DNA of 30,733 nt from JBHPHI01 sp042569595 (GCA_042569595.1 JBHPHI010000011.1:1-30733); one strand, 5' to 3'. Positions 1 through 6,990 are shown, numbered from the stretch's first letter. The notes: generated from the sequence alone by a model not told the origin. Made by a program: numbers and translations.

Positions 1-1
1 T

Positions 2-103
2 GAGGAAATAGTTATCTATCAATCAAACACAGACACAAAAGATATAGTAATAACAGAAACGGTAGACGAAATATTGGGCGAAGGAGCAATATTAGTCTTT
101 TAA
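2..103 (+). CDS. C-terminal fragment of an unidentified protein
   Basis: An open frame runs in from the left edge and stops at TAA 101-103, giving about 33 residues ending in GEGAILVF. The fragment is acidic, with alternating hydrophobic residues. It is too short to assign a family, and I do not recognise it. A promoter for the next gene overlaps its stop codon, so it probably ends the preceding transcription unit. Confidence 0.5.
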   Translation, partial: EEIVIYQSNTDTKDIVITETVDEILGEGAILVF

Positions 104-127
104 ATTTGTCAAAAAAGCCTGTATACT
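99..127 (+). promoter_or_regulatory. Predicted sigma-70 promoter of the SurA-N/Nudix unit
   Basis: The -35 is TTTAAA (99-104), followed by a 17-nt spacer and the -10 TATACT (122-127, 5/6 to consensus). Transcription would begin near 134, leaving a leader of about 26 nt that contains the AGGAG at 151-155. This supports starting the downstream gene at 160 rather than at the TTG at 106, which lies inside the promoter. Confidence 0.5.
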
Positions 128-150
128 GGCAAAGCAATTTATTCGATAAA

Positions 151-155
151 AGGAG
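151..155 (+). promoter_or_regulatory. Shine-Dalgarno that fixes the start at 160
   Basis: AGGAG lies 4 nt before ATG 160. It decides in favour of this start over the in-frame TTG at 106. Confidence 0.6.
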
Positions 156-159
156 CAAA

Positions 160-870
160 ATGGCAACAAAAAAGAAAACAAGAGCAAAAAAAACTGCACC
201 AAAAACAAAAAAGAAAGCAACACCAAAGCCTACAGCAACAAAAGCACCTCAGATAAAAGAAGTTAAACCAAATTTAAGTAAGCAGCCACAAAGTTTCAAT
301 ATTGTTGTAGTTGCACTAGTCTTGGTCGTAGCAGTGATGGGTTATATGAGATTTAAACATCTTTTTGTTCCAGCCACAGTAAACGGGTCACCCATATTTT
401 CTTGGGAGTATGTAAAAGTCCTACATCAAACCTCTGGAAAACAAGTGCTTGATCAGTTGGTGGTAGAAAAATTAATAGAAAAAGAAACGAATGATAAAAA
501 TGTAACTCTAGCTCAAGAAGAAATCGATGCAGAATTTGAAAGACTTGAAGCGCAATTCGAGGCTGTCGGAGGCCTTGATGCATTCTTGTCAGGTCAGGGG
601 TTATCAAAAAAGGATATTCAAAAACAACTTGAACTAAATCTAAAAGTACAGAAGATTCTTGCAGCGGATATTGAAGTAACTGACAAAGAAATCGAAGAGT
701 ACTATAAAGAAAATGGGGATTTATACGAAGACATGTCAGAAGAGGAAGCAATATTAGCCATTGGTGGAACTCTTTTTGATCAAAAACTTCAACAACAAAT
801 TGGAGTTTGGATTCAAGATCTTAGGGCAAAAGCTCAGGTAACCATCAATCTTCCAAACGCAACACAATAA
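160..870 (+). CDS. Membrane-anchored SurA N-terminal-like protein without a PPIase domain
   Basis: The protein has 236 aa from ATG 160. The first 45 or so residues are a low-complexity Lys/Ala/Thr/Pro tail. One transmembrane segment follows (about 47-66, INIVVVALVLVVAVMG region). After it comes an alpha-helical acidic domain with the SurA_N/PrsA-like pattern: VNGxPI, a QVLDQLVVEKLIEKE helix, then VTxxEIDAEFERL and ITDKEIEEYYKEN-type repeats. SurA/PrsA proteins are extracytoplasmic foldases. Here the chain ends soon after the second helical block, so the rotamase (parvulin) domain is absent and the protein could only be a holdase or chaperone. The basic tail predicts N-in, C-out topology. It is followed 2 nt later by a Nudix gene. 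The family call rests on pattern only. Confidence 0.65.
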   Translation: MATKKKTRAKKTAPKTKKKATPKPTATKAPQIKEVKPNLSKQPQSFNIVVVALVLVVAVMGYMRFKHLFVPATVNGSPIFSWEYVKVLHQTSGKQVLDQLVVEKLIEKETNDKNVTLAQEEIDAEFERLEAQFEAVGGLDAFLSGQGLSKKDIQKQLELNLKVQKILAADIEVTDKEIEEYYKENGDLYEDMSEEEAILAIGGTLFDQKLQQQIGVWIQDLRAKAQVTINLPNATQ

Positions 871-872
871 AC

Positions 873-1346
873 ATGACTCATCAGGTTGGAAAACACTCCG
901 TAGGTGTTGGAGTAGGGGCATATATTATGGATGGGCAAAAAGTACTTCTCATGTTTCGTCCCAAGACTATCTCACCACACAGAACCACCGTTGGGATGTG
1001 GTCAGTTCCCGGGGGGCAAATTGATTTTGGAGAGACAGCTGAAAATGCAGTTATTCGCGAAGCAAAAGAGGAGTTAGGTATAGAAATTTCCATAAAAAAA
1101 TTTATTGGATATTCAAATCAAATTTTGTCTAAAGCTCATTGGGTGAGTTTGCATTTTTTGTGTCAAATAGAATCAGGAGTTTCCAAAATTATGGAAACAG
1201 AAAAATGTGAAAGAATTGAATGGTTTGATGTTGGGAATTTGCCAGAAAACTCTGGAATCACTCACGTACTGAGGCCGTCTTTACTGTTGGGTTATTTAAA
1301 TAAAGAAGAGTTTAATAAAAGATCAGCTCAAACAAAAGAGAGTTAA
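873..1346 (+). CDS. Nudix hydrolase
   Basis: A 157-aa protein with a complete Nudix box at residues 48-70: G-x5-E-x7-REAKEELGI, starting at GQIDFGE. Nudix enzymes hydrolyse nucleoside diphosphates linked to another moiety, using Mg2+ held by the box glutamates. Upstream, VGVGAYIMDGQKVLLMFRP is the usual first strand pair, and GMWSVPGG leads into the box. MutT-like house-cleaning or NADH-pyrophosphatase-like specificity cannot be separated from sequence. It starts 2 nt after the preceding stop and is probably translated from the same mRNA. Length is typical for a single-domain Nudix protein. Confidence 0.9.
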   Translation: MTHQVGKHSVGVGVGAYIMDGQKVLLMFRPKTISPHRTTVGMWSVPGGQIDFGETAENAVIREAKEELGIEISIKKFIGYSNQILSKAHWVSLHFLCQIESGVSKIMETEKCERIEWFDVGNLPENSGITHVLRPSLLLGYLNKEEFNKRSAQTKES

Positions 1347-1350
1347 ATAA

Positions 1351-1379
1351 TTGGAATAATTTAAATACAAAGTTACAAT
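1351..1379 (+). promoter_or_regulatory. Predicted promoter, leaderless arrangement, LCP gene
   Basis: The -35 is TTGGAA (1351-1356), with a 17-nt spacer and the -10 TACAAT (1374-1379). Six nucleotides then separate the -10 from ATG 1386, so the predicted first transcribed base is the A of the start codon. There is no Shine-Dalgarno. Confidence 0.5.
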
Positions 1380-1385
1380 TTGTAT

Positions 1386-2465
1386 ATGCAAGAAAACATT
1401 GAAGATAAAGATTTAAGTCTAAACAACACTTCCAAAAAACCAAGACGCCGTCTAGTGTTTTTCCTAATGGCCATTCCTGTTTTAGCAATACTTTCTTCCA
1501 TTTTTATAGTTGCATGGTGGTATTCAAGCGCTTTCGCTCAGGCAGGAAATATTTCACAAAACGAACTATCCTCGTCCATAAAACAAGGACTAAATCACGA
1601 TTTTTTTCAATCCCAAATGAATCACAATGTTTTAATCCTAGGCATGGATCAAATTGGTCAAAATAGAAATGGGTCACTACTTACAGACACAATAATTGTT
1701 GCAAACCTCAGCAGAGGAGGAAAAATAAATCTGATCTCCGTCCCAAGGGACTTATGGATCAACTCATTAAAAACAAAAATAAACGCATTATATTATTACG
1801 GAGAAAAAGATCCACATATAACAGGTGAGGAGCTAATGAAAAAATCACTTGAAGAAATTACTGGTCAATCAATCAGCCATACAATCACTCTTAATTTAGA
1901 AACTGTAAGGAAAATAATAGATTCTATAGGAGGTGTCCAGGTTGATGTTGAAATGGGGTTTGTAGATGAAAAATATCCCAAGGATGACGTAGATCCAAAC
2001 ATTCTTCCGATAGAATTAAGGTACGAAACAGTTGCTTTTAATAAAGGCAAACAAGAAATGGATGGAAATACTGCCCTTAAGTTCATAAGGTCTCGTCAAA
2101 GCCAAAACGAAGATGAAAACACTGACATTTCTCGCTCAAAAAGACAGCAAAAAATAATATTTTCAATCATATCCAAACTCAAATCTAAAGAAATCATATT
2201 GAATCCTTCAGTCATGGGGGCCTTATATAAAGTCTGGCAGGAAGAGGTAAATTCCTCATTGTTTCTCAAAGATTTAGTGAGTCTAGGCAAAGCTTTTGCT
2301 ACAGAGAATGTTTCTCTAAATCAGATAGGAATTCCTGTAAAATCAGACACTGAAGATGGGATAATGTACAATCCCCCAGCAAACAAATATAAACAATGGG
2401 TATATGAACCAGTTGATCCAACCTGGACAGAGTTTCAAGAATTTTTTGAAAAAAACTTGAACTAA
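1386..2465 (+). CDS. LCP (LytR-CpsA-Psr) family glycan-to-wall transferase
   Basis: The protein has 359 aa from ATG 1386; a TTG two codons earlier is possible but the promoter position argues against it. A basic N-terminus with KKPRRR precedes one signal-anchor TM (about residues 23-45). The rest is an extracellular LCP domain: NVLILGMD, LLTDTIIVANL, ISVPRDLWI, then a long stretch to GGVQVDVE and the motif MDGNTALKFIRSR followed by SRSKRQQK. The conserved Arg and Asp residues of LCP pyrophosphate-binding sites (PRD, RSR, R-x-x-RQQ) are all present. LCP enzymes move polyprenyl-pyrophosphate-linked glycans onto peptidoglycan or proteins. Its proximity to the large glycan locus suggests it anchors that product. 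Confidence 0.88.
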   Translation: MQENIEDKDLSLNNTSKKPRRRLVFFLMAIPVLAILSSIFIVAWWYSSAFAQAGNISQNELSSSIKQGLNHDFFQSQMNHNVLILGMDQIGQNRNGSLLTDTIIVANLSRGGKINLISVPRDLWINSLKTKINALYYYGEKDPHITGEELMKKSLEEITGQSISHTITLNLETVRKIIDSIGGVQVDVEMGFVDEKYPKDDVDPNILPIELRYETVAFNKGKQEMDGNTALKFIRSRQSQNEDENTDISRSKRQQKIIFSIISKLKSKEIILNPSVMGALYKVWQEEVNSSLFLKDLVSLGKAFATENVSLNQIGIPVKSDTEDGIMYNPPANKYKQWVYEPVDPTWTEFQEFFEKNLN

Positions 2466-2517
2466 GATATACAAAAAGATAAACTTCCATTAGATATTAT
2501 TGAAACACCGGGTTTTT

Positions 2518-2853
2518 ATGAAAATATTACTCATATTAATCCTGCTCATTTCTGCTCCAACAATTCGGGCTCAACAAGCCACAGAATCTTCGGTGATAGA
2601 AGAACATTCTGAGGCTACCCCCTCTGCACTTAATGAAGCTACACCTTCAGCAGAAGTGATTGATTCGACCCGATCAGGCGAGCCTGCGACTAACGAAGAT
2701 AGTCAAAGTGAAGAGGTTGCCGAAGAAGAGAATCTTATTGATAATGAAACAATAAGGTCGTCGGCATTGTTTGTGGGAATTGCAACACTAGTGTTAGTTG
2801 CTTTTTTAGCTGGAAAAAAATCTTCAGAATATGATCAAATAGAGGAAGAATGA
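2518..2853 (+). CDS. Small secreted/membrane protein with signal peptide and C-terminal TM
   Basis: The protein has 111 aa from ATG 2518. A TTG at 2500 would add six residues in front of an otherwise perfect signal peptide, so ATG is preferred. A classical signal peptide (MKILLILILLISAPTIRAQ) is followed by about 55 residues rich in Ser, Thr, Glu, Ala and Pro (repeated EATPSA), likely disordered and extracellular. A single TM follows (SALFVGIATLVLVAFLAG) and then a short acidic tail. There is no recognised domain. Such architecture fits an envelope spacer or stalk. Its TGA overlaps the start of the next gene (ATGA). A TATTAT hexamer at 2495-2500 could be a -10, but the gene may also be read from the LCP promoter. 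Confidence 0.75.
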   Translation: MKILLILILLISAPTIRAQQATESSVIEEHSEATPSALNEATPSAEVIDSTRSGEPATNEDSQSEEVAEEENLIDNETIRSSALFVGIATLVLVAFLAGKKSSEYDQIEEE

Positions 2854-3074
2854 AAAAAGTTCTTATACACGCCATTCCGAATGCAAAGAAAAATGAAGTA
2901 AAAGTCATTGCAGACAACATTTTGAAAGTTAAAGTTTCTGCTCCCCCAATCAACGGTAAAGCAAACAAAGAGCTAATCAAAATTCTTTCAAAGCACTACA
3001 AAATTCACAAAAGTGACATCACTTTTATAAGAGGAGTGTCATCAGACAAAAAAGTTATAGGTATTCCAGATTAA
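2850..3074 (+). CDS. DUF167 / YggU family protein
   Basis: A 74-aa protein matching the DUF167 pattern: IHAIPNAKKNEV near the N-terminus, then LKVKVSAPPINGKANKELIKILSKHYKI and a C-terminal strand GVSSDKKVIGI. The family is widespread and its biochemical role is unknown. The APPxxGKAN motif is the family hallmark. It overlaps the preceding gene by 4 nt (ATGA) and is followed 1 nt later by a membrane protease gene, implying translational coupling. Length is slightly shorter than the usual 90-100 residues. Confidence 0.88.
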   Translation: MKKVLIHAIPNAKKNEVKVIADNILKVKVSAPPINGKANKELIKILSKHYKIHKSDITFIRGVSSDKKVIGIPD

Positions 3075-3075
3075 A

Positions 3076-3795
3076 ATGTTTCAAGCAGCTGCCCTATATA
3101 TTGTTTCTTTCATAATTCTTGTTCAAATTACAAGGCTTTCACGTAGAGCATTTATATCTATTTCGTATTTATTATTTCATTCAAAAAAAATCGGCATTAT
3201 TATATACAGCATGATTTATTTACCTGGAACGATAATTCACGAACTCTCCCATTTTTTTACTGCAGCATTTTTGGGAGTAAGAACTGGAGAAATTTCAATT
3301 TTCCCAAGAGAGGAAGAAGATAGCAGGATTCAACTTGGTTCTGTAAAAATTGCCAAAACAGACTTTTTTCGATCAAGCCTTATTGGTGTTGCGCCTTTTA
3401 TAGTAGGAAACATTCTCTTGTTTTATTTCGTTTCAGTTTTGGGAATAGATATTACAAGAATAGGAGAGCTTCTAAAAGCAGACATGGGCATTCAAAAATC
3501 AATTTTTCTTTATTTAACACTAGCTGTTAGTAACACTTTATTTACAAGCAAAGAAGACAGATCACACTGGCCAGTGCTGATGGGTTTTATGTTGGTTTGT
3601 TTTATTGTTTTTTGGGCAATAGGAATAAGTATAAATATTCCTTCTTCATTTGCTTTGAAAATAATCAACGTAATTAATGGAGTGGCTTGGGCAGTTTCAT
3701 TTTCAATTTTAATTAATATTTTCATTTATCTTGTTTTGACGACGATGCAAAAAATTATCGAAAAAATCACAAAACAGAAAGTGACCTACAAGTAG
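3076..3795 (+). CDS. Membrane-embedded M50-like zinc metalloprotease
   Basis: A 239-aa polytopic protein with about six hydrophobic segments. HELSH (residues 55-59) sits at the start of a hydrophobic helix (GTIIHELSHFFTAAFLGV), which is the HExxH zinc site as placed in M50 site-2-type proteases. A basic/acidic loop (FPREEEDSRIQLG) follows, then GVAPFIVGN resembles the conserved glycine-rich segment after the active-site helix. I do not see a clear second zinc-ligand motif (NxxPxxxxDG), so catalytic activity is likely but not shown. M50 enzymes cleave transmembrane substrates. It starts 1 nt after the DUF167 gene and ends the unit. Confidence 0.72.
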   Translation: MFQAAALYIVSFIILVQITRLSRRAFISISYLLFHSKKIGIIIYSMIYLPGTIIHELSHFFTAAFLGVRTGEISIFPREEEDSRIQLGSVKIAKTDFFRSSLIGVAPFIVGNILLFYFVSVLGIDITRIGELLKADMGIQKSIFLYLTLAVSNTLFTSKEDRSHWPVLMGFMLVCFIVFWAIGISINIPSSFALKIINVINGVAWAVSFSILINIFIYLVLTTMQKIIEKITKQKVTYK

Positions 3796-3798
3796 GGT

Positions 3799-3827
3799 TT
3801 GCACAGAAAGAAATCATAAAGTAGAGT
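3799..3827 (+). promoter_or_regulatory. Predicted promoter, leaderless arrangement, nitroreductase gene
   Basis: The -35 is TTGCAC (3799-3804), with a 17-nt spacer and the -10 TAGAGT (3822-3827). Seven nucleotides separate it from ATG 3835. There is no purine-rich ribosome binding site in the gap other than AGGG, which sits too close to the start. Confidence 0.4.
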
Positions 3828-3834
3828 AGGGCCT

Positions 3835-4593
3835 ATGACAAAAGAAAGACTCAAGGAGGTTAAAATTACAAATCAAGTTCTTGCCATATTAGTGGTTATG
3901 CTTTCCCTTTCATTAGGAATTGCAATTGGAAAACAAAAAGGGTGGGTAAGAAACAACGCCTCAAAAGAAACTCAAACACAAAGGCAATACATAGGTACAG
4001 CCATTGAGCTTGAGTCGATAAAGAGCGGATCAAATCTTTCTGTCAACTCTGCTATAAAACAAAGACGAACTAGAAGGCAATTTATTGAAAAAGAAATATC
4101 CCCGCTAGAGCTAAGCCAACTACTTTGGTCATTGCAAGGTATTACCGCAAGCTGGGGAGGCAGGACAGTTCCAACCATCAAGTCAGCTTATCCATTAGAA
4201 ATATCAGTGATAGTAAAAAATGCAGAAAATGTTGGAAATGGAATATATCATTATAGTCCTAAAGAAAATACGCTAAATCAAACTGTAAAAGGGCTGCCTC
4301 AGGAATTTGTAGATAAGTCAAAAGACACCCCCTCCCTAAGAGAAGCTTCAGTGGTTTTTATTATTTCTGCCAAAGGAGAGAAGCTTGAAGAAATTATTCA
4401 AAACCACAATGACAACTTGTTGTATTTAGAGGCAGGTCATGCAGCTCAAAATCTATTACTTCAAGCCGAGGCTTTAGGTTTAGGGGTAAATAATATTAGT
4501 TTATTCGACAGCAGCATGAAGAAAACTCTAAATATTCCAGAATCAGAAGTCTTAATTTACCTTCTTCCTGTGGGAACTCCAAAAGAGTCGTAA
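3835..4593 (+). CDS. SagB-type nitroreductase with N-terminal membrane anchor
   Basis: A 252-aa protein. One TM (about residues 15-32) follows a basic N-terminus, and then comes a nitroreductase-fold domain. RRTRRQF at 77-83 is the FMN-phosphate-binding segment. SPLELSQLLWSLQGIT, GRTVPTIKSAYPLEISVIVKN, GIYHYSPKENTL and LEAGHAAQNLLLQAEALGLG are hallmarks of SagB/ThcOx-like dehydrogenases. SagB enzymes oxidise azolines to azoles during peptide modification. Stand-alone members of unknown substrate are common, and no YcaO cyclodehydratase or precursor peptide is visible here. The anchor would put the flavin domain outside the membrane, which is odd. It is a single-gene unit. Confidence 0.82.
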   Translation: MTKERLKEVKITNQVLAILVVMLSLSLGIAIGKQKGWVRNNASKETQTQRQYIGTAIELESIKSGSNLSVNSAIKQRRTRRQFIEKEISPLELSQLLWSLQGITASWGGRTVPTIKSAYPLEISVIVKNAENVGNGIYHYSPKENTLNQTVKGLPQEFVDKSKDTPSLREASVVFIISAKGEKLEEIIQNHNDNLLYLEAGHAAQNLLLQAEALGLGVNNISLFDSSMKKTLNIPESEVLIYLLPVGTPKES

Positions 4594-4604
4594 TATTCCA
4601 ATCA

Positions 4605-4613
4605 TGTTAAAAT
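4605..4613 (+). promoter_or_regulatory. Predicted extended -10 promoter for the rmlB operon
   Basis: TG-T-TAAAAT is an extended -10 without an obvious -35. It would give a leader of about 35 nt including the AAGGAG at 4645-4650. TATAAC at 4626-4631 is an alternative -10. Confidence 0.35.
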
Positions 4614-4644
4614 CAAGTCGTAACTTATAACACAAGAAATTATC

Positions 4645-4650
4645 AAGGAG
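4645..4650 (+). promoter_or_regulatory. Shine-Dalgarno of rmlB
   Basis: AAGGAG lies 4 nt before ATG 4655. It is one of the few strong ribosome binding sites at a transcription-unit start in this window. Confidence 0.65.
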
Positions 4651-4654
4651 ATAA

Positions 4655-5686
4655 ATGAATTTACTCGTTTGTGGAGGAGCAGGTTTTATCGGCTCAAATT
4701 TTGTTCGATACATGTTAGAAGCTCATCCAGACTACAAAATGGTCAACTATGATGTTCTTACATACGCTGGAAATCTAGACAATTTAGCTGATATAGAAAG
4801 CAACCCAAACTACACTTTTGTAAAAGGCGACATTACTAATTTGGACATGCTCAATCAAACCATAAAAGAACATCAAATTTCTCACGTTATAAACTTTGCT
4901 GCAGAAACCCACGTAGATAGATCTATTCATGGGGGAACCAAGGAATTTGTGCTCACCAACACTCTCGGGGTTCAAATGATTTTAGACGCAGTTAGATTTA
5001 ACAACGTCGAGAAATTTGTAAATGTCAGCACTGACGAAGTATATGGAGCTCTAGAGTTAGACGAAGATAGAAAATTTACCGAAGACACGCCTATCATGCC
5101 TAACATGCCTTACGCCGCTGCGAAAGCCGGCGGAGATCTTATGTGCAATGCTTATTGGGTGACTCACAAGGTTCCTGTTATTGTTACTCACTGCTCTAAC
5201 AACTATGGCCCTTACCAATACCCAGAAAAACTCATTCCATTCTTCATTTTCAGGGCATTAAATGACGAGCAGCTTCCAATTTATGGAGACGGGAAAAACA
5301 TCAGAGATTGGATTCATGCCATTGATCACGCAAAAGCTCTAGATTTACTTTTACACAAAGGAGAACCAGGAGAGGTTTACAACATTGGAGTAGACAACGA
5401 AAGAAGCAATCTAGATGTCACCAAAATGATCTTAAAAATTCTTGGCAAATCAGAAGATCTTATTACTTTTGTTAAAGACAGACCAGGACACGACAGAAGA
5501 TATGCAATAGATGAAAGTAAGATTGTTTCTCTAGGTTGGAAGCCAGAATATACCGAAAACAAATTTGAACAAGGACTAAAAGAAACTGTTGAGTGGTATC
5601 AGAATAACGCTGATTGGGTGAAGAAATTGAGAGAAAGAGCCAAAGATGCCAACGCTCACATTGAAATTGAGAAAAAAAATGAGTAA
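4655..5686 (+). CDS. rmlB: dTDP-glucose 4,6-dehydratase (RmlB)
   Basis: A 343-aa extended short-chain dehydrogenase. It converts dTDP-glucose to dTDP-4-keto-6-deoxyglucose in the cytoplasm. Visible features are the NAD-binding GGAGFIG (7-13), the RmlB signatures NYDVLTYAGN and FAAETHVDRSI (81-91), the catalytic STDEVYG (125-131, with Thr126, Asp127, Glu128) and Y153-x3-K157 in PYAAAKAGGD. NNYGPYQYPEKLIP and GDGKNIRDWIH are the usual substrate-loop motifs. Length is normal. It heads an operon with an FdtA-like cupin (8-nt overlap) and an RmlD-like reductase. No glucose-1-phosphate thymidylyltransferase (RmlA) is in the window. Confidence 0.96.
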   Translation: MNLLVCGGAGFIGSNFVRYMLEAHPDYKMVNYDVLTYAGNLDNLADIESNPNYTFVKGDITNLDMLNQTIKEHQISHVINFAAETHVDRSIHGGTKEFVLTNTLGVQMILDAVRFNNVEKFVNVSTDEVYGALELDEDRKFTEDTPIMPNMPYAAAKAGGDLMCNAYWVTHKVPVIVTHCSNNYGPYQYPEKLIPFFIFRALNDEQLPIYGDGKNIRDWIHAIDHAKALDLLLHKGEPGEVYNIGVDNERSNLDVTKMILKILGKSEDLITFVKDRPGHDRRYAIDESKIVSLGWKPEYTENKFEQGLKETVEWYQNNADWVKKLRERAKDANAHIEIEKKNE

Positions 5687-6101
5687 CAGAAGATACACTT
5701 TATTCGACCTAAAAAACATCCCAACAGAAAACTTTCTGATGATCCCCTTAGAGTTAAAAGATTACGTAAAATTTACTCCCAAAAGAATATATTTCATTAG
5801 TGACCCAGCAGGAGAAAAAAAGACCGGAAGTCACTGTCACCTAAGAGAAGAAGATGAGTTGTTTGTCATGGTTTCAGGATCTTGCACGATAGTAGTGGAT
5901 GACGGACATGGACTAGAAGAGATTAAGCTAGAAGGTCCCAAAAAAGCAATTTTTATACCAGCCAAAGTTTGGCATCACTTCAAAGACATGACAGATGACG
6001 CCATTGTGTGTGCGATTAGCTCAACCAACTATAATTCAGAAAGAAGTGATTATTGTGAAGACTACAATGAGTTTAAAAAATTAGTTCCAAACGAGGGATA
6101 A
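5679..6101 (+). CDS. FdtA/QdtA-like (WxcM-type) dTDP-sugar ketoisomerase cupin
   Basis: The protein has 140 aa from ATG 5679, which overlaps the rmlB stop as ATGAGTAA; an in-frame ATG at 5646 is possible but less likely. It is a single cupin: KTGSHCHLREEDELFVMVSGSCTIVVDDG, then IFIPAKVWHHFKDM, then SSTNYNSERSDYCEDYNEF. The HxH pair (His52, His54) and the C-terminal Y-x-x-DYxEF match FdtA/QdtA, which isomerise dTDP-4-keto-6-deoxyglucose to 3-keto products ahead of an aminotransferase. It does not look like RmlC. It sits in the slot where RmlC normally lies, between RmlB and RmlD, and no aminotransferase is nearby, so the real reaction is open. Confidence 0.78.
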   Translation: MSNRRYTLFDLKNIPTENFLMIPLELKDYVKFTPKRIYFISDPAGEKKTGSHCHLREEDELFVMVSGSCTIVVDDGHGLEEIKLEGPKKAIFIPAKVWHHFKDMTDDAIVCAISSTNYNSERSDYCEDYNEFKKLVPNEG

Positions 6102-6102
6102 A

Positions 6103-6984
6103 GTGAGTAAATCAATTCTAGGAACTGGCCTTTCGGGATTAGTTGGTAGTCGCTTAGTTGATCTATATAAAAATAACTATAATTTCGAAAACCTAGACTT
6201 AACTACTGGAGTGGATATCACAAAAGAAGATGTGGTTGAAAAAGCAGTGGCGAAAAGTGATGCAAACGTCCTTGTTCATTTCGCAGCTTTTACAGACGTA
6301 AACAAAGCTTTTGAACAAGCAGACAACACTCAAGGTCTTTGCTATAAGGTAAACGTTATCGGCACAAAAAACATAGCCAAAGCATGCAAGAAGCATAATA
6401 AATATCTTATTCATATTTCGACAGATTTTATTTTTGACGGCACCAAAGAAGAACCATACACAGAGCTTGATAAACCAAGCCCTATTGAATGGTATGGGAA
6501 AACCAAGTATTTAGCAGAAGAAGAGGTAAAAAATTCTGGAACAGCCTTTAGTATTTTGCGCTTGGCATACCCATACAGAGCAAGTCATCCAGAGAGAGTA
6601 GACATGATTAGAAACACCTTAAAGAGACTGAAAGATGGCAATATGTATCCGCCATTTTCTGACCACATTATCACCCCCACGTTCATCGATGATATTGCCA
6701 ATGTTGTCAATATTGTTATTAGTCAAAAACCAGAAAGTGAAACATTCAATTTAGTAGGCTCCTCATGGCATAGCGACTATGAAATTACTAAACTCATTCA
6801 AGAAGTTTTTAACCTATCTGGAGAAATCAAAGAAGGAAGTTTAGAAGAATACCTAAAAACTTCAAGCAGACCATATCAAAAAACCATGAAAATAAGCAAT
6901 CAAAAACTAATAGATAAACTCAAATACACTCCAAAAACATTAAAAGAAGGTCTGGAGATAATTAAAAAACAGATGAAAATTTAG
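6103..6984 (+). CDS. RmlD-like dTDP-4-keto-6-deoxysugar reductase
   Basis: The protein has 293 aa from GTG 6103, 1 nt after the preceding stop. It is an extended SDR with the Rossmann motif GTGLSGLVG (7-15), FAAFTDVNKAFEQ, the catalytic STDFIFDG (Ser106, Thr107, Asp108) and Y131-GKTK135. RmlD reduces dTDP-4-keto-L-rhamnose to dTDP-L-rhamnose with NAD(P)H. The STDxxFDG and YGxxK context is typical of RmlD, but with no RmlC nearby the substrate may be the product of the FdtA-like cupin. It converges on trmD, and the two coding regions overlap by 4 nt (TTAG shared). Confidence 0.8.
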   Translation: MSKSILGTGLSGLVGSRLVDLYKNNYNFENLDLTTGVDITKEDVVEKAVAKSDANVLVHFAAFTDVNKAFEQADNTQGLCYKVNVIGTKNIAKACKKHNKYLIHISTDFIFDGTKEEPYTELDKPSPIEWYGKTKYLAEEEVKNSGTAFSILRLAYPYRASHPERVDMIRNTLKRLKDGNMYPPFSDHIITPTFIDDIANVVNIVISQKPESETFNLVGSSWHSDYEITKLIQEVFNLSGEIKEGSLEEYLKTSSRPYQKTMKISNQKLIDKLKYTPKTLKEGLEIIKKQMKI

Positions 6985-6990
6985 TTTTTT
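6964..6990. terminator. Weak AT-rich bidirectional inverted repeat between convergent genes
   Basis: AAAAAAC (6964-6970) pairs with GTTTTTT (6984-6990) across a 13-nt loop that includes both stop codons. Each strand ends the arm in a T-run. The stem has one G-C pair only, so any termination would be weak. Confidence 0.22.

Noticed and set aside
106..127. TTGTCA with TATACT as the promoter pair
   Set aside because: The spacer is only 10 nt. TTTAAA at 99-104 gives the correct 17-nt spacing.
106..159. TTG start at 106 for the SurA-N-like protein
   Set aside because: It lies within the predicted promoter and lacks a ribosome binding site, while ATG 160 has AGGAG 4 nt upstream.
353..751. Antisense open frame of 132 codons inside the SurA-N-like gene, and similar antisense frames elsewhere
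   Set aside because: Low-complexity Leu/Phe-rich translations that mirror real genes, with no starts, motifs or spacing that support expression.
2495..2500. TATTAT as a separate promoter for the small membrane protein gene
   Set aside because: It leaves 17 nt to the ATG without a Shine-Dalgarno and has no -35. It was kept only as a possibility in the gene entry.
3835..4593. A thiazole/oxazole-modified peptide gene cluster around the SagB-like gene
   Set aside because: No YcaO cyclodehydratase, E1-like protein or precursor peptide was found nearby.
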